Shown: positions 58,497-64,000 of the stretch, in pieces
Numbering within the stretch: position 1 is the first letter of the stretch
Layout: every line of letters begins with the position of its first letter
NCBI RefSeq assembly: GCF_003254525.1
Contig: NZ_QFYS01000009.1
Coordinates: 1 to 64,000, forward strand
Direction of reading: 5' to 3'
Source: Phenylobacterium kunshanense
GTDB lineage: Bacteria; Pseudomonadota; Alphaproteobacteria; Caulobacterales; Caulobacteraceae
DNA: 64,000 nt
Made by a program: the position numbers and the translations under genes
The notes under the pieces: model-generated
The model's input: only the letters and a program-made list of their open reading frames with translations
What the model was told of the DNA's origin: nothing
Database searches by the model: none

Positions 58497-59765
58497 TCAG
58501 CCCGCCCCTTGCGCAGCGGTTCCGGTCCCCTTCACGAACCGCTGCGGCTTCCACTGGACCAGCGAGCGCCAGGCCCATTCGAAGGGGCCGTAGTGGAAGT
58601 GCTCCAGCCACGGCCGGCTCCACAGCAGGATGAAGGCCCAGACGCCGGCGACGACGTAGATCAGCTCGAAGCGGGAGAGCTGTCCGTACAGGCCGAAGCC
58701 GTATCCGCAGAACACCAGGCTCGTGATGATCGAGGTCATCAGGTAGTTGCTGAACGCCATGCGGCCCGCCGCGGCGAAGCGGTCGATCAGCCACCCGGCC
58801 GCGCCGGCGCGGACGACCAGCAGCACGACGCTGGCATGCGCCAGGCCGATCAGGGTCCGCGTCGTCTGCTGCCAGACCTCCTGCTCATGCAGCACCAGCG
58901 GGTCGAAGCCGCTGCGGACGATGTTGGACGCCAGCCAGGCGGTGACCGGCACGCAGACCAGATACCCGACGGCGATCATGGCCGCGTAGGCGCGGCTGGA
59001 CCAGCCGAGGGTGAAGAAGCCCATCCGGAACAGGGCCATGCCCACGAACATCTGCCCGATCGCCTCCGGCAGCATGTCGGTCGGCAGCAGCACGAAATAG
59101 AAGAGCTGCAGCATATTGAGGCGTGCCGCCGTCGCCGCGGCGAAGTCGCCGCCGAAGCCGGCGATGTCGGCCTGGGCGGCCTCGGGCGAGGCCTGGATGG
59201 CGACGGAGACCTCCTGCCAGGCCTTGACCGCGGCGGCCGTGGCGCCCGGCGCGTTGGCGGCGGCGTGCAGTGCTTCCAGCTGCTGGGCCTGCCAGACATT
59301 CTTCGCGAGCAGCGCGACGAGCACCACGACCCCGATCACGAGCTGGGTGCGGGGGGCCAACTTGCGGAACGGGAAGATCAGCAGGCCGGCCAGGGCGTAG
59401 AGCACCAGGACGTCGCCGAACCAGGCGAAGACCGCGTGCGCGAACCCGAAGAGCAGCAGCCAGAACATCCGCCGGTAGTGCGTCGCCGCCGGGCCCAGTG
59501 CGCCGCCGGTCGCGCGCTCGGCGATCAGCACCGTGCTGGCGCCGAACAGCATGGTGAAGAGGGCGCGCATCTTGCCGTCGGTCAGCACGTTGTTGACCGC
59601 CCAGGTCCAGAAGTCGGCGCCGGTCGCGCCGCCCGCGTGGGTCGGGTCGATGTAGGCGAACGAGGGCAGGCCCATGCCCACGATGTTCATGAGCAGGATC
59701 CCCAGGACCGCGAAGCCCCGGACGGCGTCGATCGAAAGATGCCGTTCGGCGCTGGCCGTGGTCAT
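58497..59765 (-). CDS. DUF418 family membrane protein
   Basis: A 422-residue protein with about ten helices. It opens RHLSIDAVRGFAVLGILLMN, and ends with the DUF418 domain (AAGRMAFSNYLMTSIITSLV ... GYGFGLYGQLSRFELIYVVA, RPWLEHFHYGPFEWAWRSL). Members are thought to be transporters or envelope acyltransferase-related; function unproven. ATG 59765 has upstream GGGGG; the longer frame adds junk. It is divergent from a TetR gene, the probable regulator. Confidence 0.85.
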   Translation of the reverse strand: MTTASAERHLSIDAVRGFAVLGILLMNIVGMGLPSFAYIDPTHAGGATGADFWTWAVNNVLTDGKMRALFTMLFGASTVLIAERATGGALGPAATHYRRMFWLLLFGFAHAVFAWFGDVLVLYALAGLLIFPFRKLAPRTQLVIGVVVLVALLAKNVWQAQQLEALHAAANAPGATAAAVKAWQEVSVAIQASPEAAQADIAGFGGDFAAATAARLNMLQLFYFVLLPTDMLPEAIGQMFVGMALFRMGFFTLGWSSRAYAAMIAVGYLVCVPVTAWLASNIVRSGFDPLVLHEQEVWQQTTRTLIGLAHASVVLLVVRAGAAGWLIDRFAAAGRMAFSNYLMTSIITSLVFCGYGFGLYGQLSRFELIYVVAGVWAFILLWSRPWLEHFHYGPFEWAWRSLVQWKPQRFVKGTGTAAQGAG

Positions 59766-59868
59766 GGTCGTCTCCCCCCTTATCGTTGTCCGGAGGATGG
59801 ACGTCGCGCCGCCGCTGTCAACGCATGCGAACAGTGCTAGCTGAAGGCTTGGCCGCAGGGGAGGGCCG

Positions 59869-60567
59869 ATGGCGCGGGCAGACGGACAATCGGGCGGCGC
59901 GATCCGGGGGCGACGCAGGAAGGGCGAGGGGCCTGATCTGCGCCAGGCCATCCTGGATTCGGCCGAGGCGCTGTTTTCCAAGCACGGCTTCTATGGTGTC
60001 ACGGTCCGCCAGGTGGCCGCGGAGGCGGGCGTCGATACGGCGCTGATCCACTACTACTTCGGCGCCAAGCGGGAGCTGTTCGACAGCGTCTTCGCGCGCC
60101 GGGCCGAGATCCTGAACGACGAGCGGATCGCGGCGATGCGGGCCTACGCCGACGCGCACCCGGGCGCCATGACGGCCGAAGGGATCATCGAGGCCTTCAT
60201 CGGCCCGCTCGTGGAGCGCTCTCTGACCAACGATGAGGGTTGGAAGAACTATTTCCGGCTCGTGGCGCTGGTGAACAACACCCCCGCCTGGGGCGGCGAG
60301 ACCATGCACCGGTTTTTCGATCCGGTGGTGCGCCAGCTGATCGACATGTTCAAACTGGCGCTGCCGGGCGCGGAACTTCGTGATCTCTACTGGGGATATC
60401 AGTTCCTCACCGGGGCCATGATGCTGACTCTGTCCGAGACCGGCCGCATCGACCAGCTGTCCGATGGGCTGTGCCGTTCAACTGATCTGGAGGCGGTGAA
60501 GGCGCGGCTCTACGCGTGGTGCGCGGCCGGCCTGGAAGTGATCGTCGAGCGCCGGGTCCCCGCCTGA
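59869..60567 (+). CDS. TetR-family transcriptional regulator
   Basis: A 232-residue protein with N-terminal TetR HTH: LRQAILDSAEALFSKHGFYG then VTVRQVAAEAGVDTALIHYY and FGAKRELFDSVFARR. The ligand domain (residues about 75-225) is of the DUF1956/CecR-like kind, judging by PLVERSLTNDEGWKNYFRLV. Divergent from DUF418 and upstream of a TonB receptor whose promoter region holds a perfect palindrome, so it may control both. Confidence 0.88.
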   Translation: MARADGQSGGAIRGRRRKGEGPDLRQAILDSAEALFSKHGFYGVTVRQVAAEAGVDTALIHYYFGAKRELFDSVFARRAEILNDERIAAMRAYADAHPGAMTAEGIIEAFIGPLVERSLTNDEGWKNYFRLVALVNNTPAWGGETMHRFFDPVVRQLIDMFKLALPGAELRDLYWGYQFLTGAMMLTLSETGRIDQLSDGLCRSTDLEAVKARLYAWCAAGLEVIVERRVPA

Positions 60568-60668
60568 GCGGCACTGTGTCGCAAATTCATCAGTTGATTA
60601 AAAATGCCGCGCCGGTTCGCCCGGGCCTCTGGCGCATCGGGCCGGATCGCGCCAACACTCCCGCCTAA

Positions 60669-60684
60669 TTCACCCATGGGTGAA
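60669..60684 (+). promoter_or_regulatory. Perfect 16-bp palindrome upstream of TonB receptor, candidate operator
   Basis: TTCACCCATGGGTGAA reads the same on both strands and lies 58 bases before the receptor's ATG, in the expected promoter zone. The nearest regulator is the TetR protein encoded just upstream; TetR operators are usually palindromes of this length. Confidence 0.6.
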
Positions 60685-60742
60685 AAAACTTCGACGCCGC
60701 TCCGTCCATGGGGGACGTCCCGGCGCCGTCGGGAGGAAACAT

Positions 60743-62968
60743 ATGAAGAGCTTTCTGAAAGCCGCCCTCCTCGCGGGGGCGGCCTGGTCGGTCGTTCCCA
60801 CCCTGGCCTTCGCCCAGTCCGCTGCGGATGATGTCGCGGTCGAGGAAGTCACCGTCACCGCCCGCCGGCGGGAGGAGAGCCTGAAGGACGTGCCGGTCGC
60901 CGTGACCGCTGTTTCGGGCGAGCGGCTTGAAGTGACCGGCGCCGTGGATATCACGACGCTGCAGCAGTCGACCCCGAACCTGACCGTCCAGGTCGCGCGC
61001 GGCTCGAACTCGACGCTGATCTCGTTCATCCGCGGCGTTGGCCAGCAGGACCCGCTGTGGGGCTTCGAGCCCGGCGTCGGCCTCTACATCGACGACGTCT
61101 ACATCGCCCGGCCGCAGGCCGCGGTGCTCGACATCTTCGACGTCCAGCGCCTGGAAGTGCTGCGCGGCCCGCAGGGCACGCTTTACGGCCGCAACACCAT
61201 CGGCGGCGCGATCAAGTACGTGACCGCCAAGATCGAGGGCGAGCCCGAGCTGAAGCTCAAGGCCAACGTCGGTTCCTACGACCAGCGTGATTTCGTCGCC
61301 TCGGGCAAGGCGATGGTGAACGACTACCTGGGCGTCGGCCTGACCTGGGCCACGTTCAACCGCGACGGCTTCGGCAAGAACCTGACCACCGGCGCCGAGC
61401 ACTACGACAAGGACGTGGTCGCCGCCCGCGGCACCATCGAACTGACCCCGACCGACAACCTGTTCTTCCGCCTGTCAGGCGACATCGTCACCGACCGGTC
61501 GAACCCGCGTCACGGCCACCGCGAAGTGCCTGGCCTGAACGTCCTGGGCCAGCCGATTCCGACCGCCACGGTGCTGGACGACGTCTACGACACCCGCGCC
61601 GGCGCGGGCGACAAGAACCACGTGGAAGCCCGTGGCGTGTCGTTCCTCGGCGAATGGAAGGCCAGCGACACCCTGACCTTCAAGTCGATCACTGCCTACC
61701 GCGCCGGCGAGACCGAGGGCGTCATCGACTTCGACAACGAGCCGGCCGCGCTGCTGGACATCCCGGCCCGATACAACGACCACCAGTTCACGCAGGAATT
61801 CCAGGCGCTCTACACGAGCGACCGGCTGCAGGGCGTGTTCGGCCTCTACTACCTGAACGCCACGGCCGCCGGCGCCTTCGACACCGTCGTCGGCCAGGCG
61901 AACCTCAGCATCGCCACCGCCGGCCATGTGGACACCAAGAGCTATTCGGCCTTCGCCGACGTCAGCTATGACGTGACCGACCAGCTCTCGATCTCTGTCG
62001 GCGGCCGCTACACCAAGGACAAGAAGACCGGTCAGGTCTATCGCCAGAACTTCACCGGGCTCAAGAGCCCGCTGTTCGGCAACCCGACCGCCATCCCCGG
62101 CCTGGTCCGGTCGAACTTCACCAGCTCGGACACCTACGAGCGGTTCACGCCGCGGGTGAGCATCAGCTACGACATCACCCCGGACGTGACGACCTACGCG
62201 TCGTTCAGCCAGGGCTTCAAGTCGGGCGGCTTCGACATGCGCGCCGATGCGATCCTGACGCCGACCTCGATCAACGGCTACGACCCCGAGAAGGTCGACA
62301 GCTACGAAGCCGGTCTGAAGGGTAATTTCCTCGACGGCCGCCTGTCGCTGAACTCGGCGGTGTTCTACTCGAAGTACAAGGACCAGCAGGTCACCCTGCA
62401 GACGCCGGTCGGCGCCTCGATCGCCTCCCAGGTCGCCAATGTCGGCAAGTCGCACATCTACGGCGCCGAACTGGAAGGCGTGGCCCGCTTCACGCAGGAC
62501 ATCTTCGCGAACTTCTCGCTGGGCTACACCAAGGCGGAGTTCGACGAGTACCGCGCCCTGGACCTCACGCGCACCCCGCCTGTGGTGCGCGACTTCGCCG
62601 ACGAGCGGGTGTTCCAGAACACGCCGAAGTGGAACGGCTCGGTCAGCCTGACCTGGCGCCACGACCTGGGCGACCACGGCTCGATCGCCTTCATCCCGTC
62701 GGCGTCGTACCGCTCGTCGTTCAACATGTTCGAAGTTCCCTCCATCCTCGACCAGGACAGCTACTGGCTGCTCGACGCGAGCCTCGTGTGGACCTCGGCG
62801 AACGACCGCTACCGCGTCGGCCTGCACGGCAAGAACCTGGGCGACGAGGAGTACCGCGTCGGCGGCTACAACTTCCCGCAGACGGCCGGGGTGCTCTTCG
62901 GCAACTCGGTGACGGGCTACTACGGCCCGCCGCGGACCGTCACGGTCTCGCTCGAAGCCAAGTTCTAA
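60743..62968 (+). CDS. TonB-dependent outer-membrane receptor (second)
   Basis: A 741-residue protein: signal peptide (LKAALLAGAAWSVVPTLAFA), TonB box VEEVTVTARRREESLKDVP, plug with SFIRGVGQQDPLWGFEPGVG, VGLYIDDVYIARP and the signature LEVLRGPQGTLYGRNTIGGA, then the barrel ending LEAKF. This plug type is common in Caulobacter and sphingomonad receptors of unknown substrates (sugars, aromatics, peptides). GGGAGG precedes ATG 60743. An MFS transporter follows, suggesting outer-to-inner uptake of one substrate. Confidence 0.93.
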   Translation: MKSFLKAALLAGAAWSVVPTLAFAQSAADDVAVEEVTVTARRREESLKDVPVAVTAVSGERLEVTGAVDITTLQQSTPNLTVQVARGSNSTLISFIRGVGQQDPLWGFEPGVGLYIDDVYIARPQAAVLDIFDVQRLEVLRGPQGTLYGRNTIGGAIKYVTAKIEGEPELKLKANVGSYDQRDFVASGKAMVNDYLGVGLTWATFNRDGFGKNLTTGAEHYDKDVVAARGTIELTPTDNLFFRLSGDIVTDRSNPRHGHREVPGLNVLGQPIPTATVLDDVYDTRAGAGDKNHVEARGVSFLGEWKASDTLTFKSITAYRAGETEGVIDFDNEPAALLDIPARYNDHQFTQEFQALYTSDRLQGVFGLYYLNATAAGAFDTVVGQANLSIATAGHVDTKSYSAFADVSYDVTDQLSISVGGRYTKDKKTGQVYRQNFTGLKSPLFGNPTAIPGLVRSNFTSSDTYERFTPRVSISYDITPDVTTYASFSQGFKSGGFDMRADAILTPTSINGYDPEKVDSYEAGLKGNFLDGRLSLNSAVFYSKYKDQQVTLQTPVGASIASQVANVGKSHIYGAELEGVARFTQDIFANFSLGYTKAEFDEYRALDLTRTPPVVRDFADERVFQNTPKWNGSVSLTWRHDLGDHGSIAFIPSASYRSSFNMFEVPSILDQDSYWLLDASLVWTSANDRYRVGLHGKNLGDEEYRVGGYNFPQTAGVLFGNSVTGYYGPPRTVTVSLEAKF

Positions 62969-62977
62969 AGCGACCCC

Positions 62978-63014
62978 AGCGCCCGGCTTCACCAGAGGCC
63001 GGGCGCTTCTCTTT
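62978..63014 (+). terminator. Intrinsic terminator between TonB receptor and MFS gene
   Basis: A perfect 10-bp stem AGCGCCCGGC / GCCGGGCGCT with a 10-base loop, then TCTCTTT. As the MFS gene starts ten bases later, it would attenuate read-through. Confidence 0.75.
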
Positions 63015-63023
63015 GCCTGGAGG

Positions 63024-64000
63024 ATGACAGTGGAAGCCAGCCCGCGCCGCGGCGCCTATCCGATCGTCGTGCTGGTCGTCCTGATCATCGCCTACACCTT
63101 CAACTTCCTCGATCGGCAGATCCTGGGGATCCTGGCCGGGCCCATCAAGGCGGACCTTGGCCTGACCGACAGCCAGCTTGGGCTTATGGGCGGGCTCGCG
63201 TTCGCCTTGTTCTACACGGGCCTCGGCGTGCCCATCGCCGCCCTGGCGGATCGGACGAGCCGAACCTGGATCATGACCATAGCGCTGGCGCTGTGGAGCG
63301 GCTTTACCGCGCTCTGCGGCCTGACCGGCAATTTCTGGCAGCTCTTCCTATGCCGGATGGGCGTCGGCGTGGGGGAGGCGGGCGGCGTGGCGCCGGCCTA
63401 CTCGCTGATCAGCGACTACTTCCCGAAGGAGCAGCGGGCGAGGGCGCTGGCGGCCTATTCCTTCGGTATCCCCATCGGCACGGCGCTGGGCATCCTGTTC
63501 GGAGGCCTGATCGCCCATGCGGTGAGCTGGCGGGCGGCCTTCATCGTCGTCGGGCTCGCCGGCGTCGCCCTGGCCCCGCTCTTCCGGCTGATCGTGCGCG
63601 AGCCTCCACGGGAAGTCGCGCCGGCCTCCGCGCCGACCGGCGGCGTCGGGCTGCTGATCCGCAAGCCCAGCTTCTGGCTGATCTCGCTGGGCGCGGCGGC
63701 GTCCTCGGTTTGCGGCTACGGCGTGGCGTTCTGGCTGCCCAGCTTCTTCGAGCGCAGCCTGGGCATGAACCTCGTGGACCGCTCGCTCTTCCTGGGGTCG
63801 ATGAGCCTTGTTGGCGGCGTTCTCGGCGTGTGGTTGGGCGGAGTGCTGGGCGATCGTCTCGGACGCGCGCGGCCCGCGGCCTACCTGCTGGTGCCGGCGG
63901 TCGCGTTCCTGGTGGCCCTGCCGTGCTTCGTGCTGGCGGTTCAGGCCAAGACGCTCTGGATCGCTTTCATCCTCTTCCTGATCCCGACAGGTCTGAACCT
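63024..64000 (+). CDS. MFS transporter, spinster-like (cut by window end)
   Basis: An open frame from ATG 63024 to the window end, 325 codons. GGAGG precedes the start directly. It opens TVEASPRRGAYPIVVLVVLI and has the MFS A-type motif GVPIAALADRTSRTW between helices 2 and 3, then RMGVGVGEAGGVAPAYSLIS and DYFPKEQRARALAAYSFGIP, characteristic of the spinster-like family adjacent to TonB receptors in this group. It probably imports what the receptor at 60743 brings in. About 100 residues are missing. Confidence 0.88.
   Translation, partial: MTVEASPRRGAYPIVVLVVLIIAYTFNFLDRQILGILAGPIKADLGLTDSQLGLMGGLAFALFYTGLGVPIAALADRTSRTWIMTIALALWSGFTALCGLTGNFWQLFLCRMGVGVGEAGGVAPAYSLISDYFPKEQRARALAAYSFGIPIGTALGILFGGLIAHAVSWRAAFIVVGLAGVALAPLFRLIVREPPREVAPASAPTGGVGLLIRKPSFWLISLGAAASSVCGYGVAFWLPSFFERSLGMNLVDRSLFLGSMSLVGGVLGVWLGGVLGDRLGRARPAAYLLVPAVAFLVALPCFVLAVQAKTLWIAFILFLIPTGLN

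Overview
The window looks like chromosomal DNA from a high-GC alphaproteobacterium of the Caulobacteraceae (Phenylobacterium or Caulobacter type). This rests on the very high GC with long antisense shadow frames, the order murA, DUF2948, hisD, UPF0262, LMW phosphatase, infA, maf, RNase E/G, yacG, several TonB-dependent receptors, and a tRNA-His without the extra G-1 that most bacteria carry. The assignment is inferred from gene content, not from a database comparison.

Layout. 0-5.1 kb: tail of an IS110-type transposase, a DinB-like protein, a HAD hydrolase, an octahaem c-type cytochrome with a membrane partner, an Nramp-related transporter with a small downstream gene, and a single-domain response regulator. 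5.2-24.7 kb: a podovirus (P22-like) virion cassette with both terminase subunits, portal, scaffold, coat, adaptor, tail/stabilisation, ejection, holin-like, endolysin and spanin-like genes. It has no integrase, repressor or replication gene. Cargo inside it includes a GlsB-like protein, a mini-ExbB/BlaI-type regulator pair behind a 15-bp inverted repeat, a tandem pair of cysteine-rich anchored proteins, and two glycosyltransferases. 24.7-37.7 kb: housekeeping core (DUF2239, tRNA-Thr, murA to yacG, tRNA-Phe, exbB-exbD-tonB, an acyltransferase and a LytTR regulator). 37.7-40.3 kb: a 2.6-kb island in tRNA-His bounded by 54-bp direct repeats, carrying a TumE-like toxin-antitoxin pair, a frameshifted gene and an orphan gene. 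40.7-45.1 kb: a TonB receptor and a hybrid histidine kinase.

45.1-56.1 kb is the most unusual host-like region. It holds a SpoIIE-type PP2C phosphatase, an STAS protein and an RsbW-type kinase, the three parts of a partner-switching circuit. Woven through it is a four-gene overlapping operon: an ATP/ADP-translocase-like membrane protein with HEAT repeats, a Cache/HAMP-type sensor, a stand-alone cyclic-nucleotide-binding domain, and a HAMP protein whose C-terminus resembles a PP2C phosphatase without its metal-binding aspartates. A class III cyclase-like protein, a SET-domain methyltransferase, a divergent fold-type III PLP decarboxylase and a TorF-type porin flank these genes. I infer one signalling system, perhaps reading energy or nucleotide status, whose output is not visible here.

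56.3-64 kb: a serralysin-like RTX metalloprotease, a DUF418 membrane protein divergent from a TetR regulator, and a TonB receptor behind a perfect 16-bp palindrome, followed by an MFS transporter cut by the window end. No CRISPR array or rRNA was seen.
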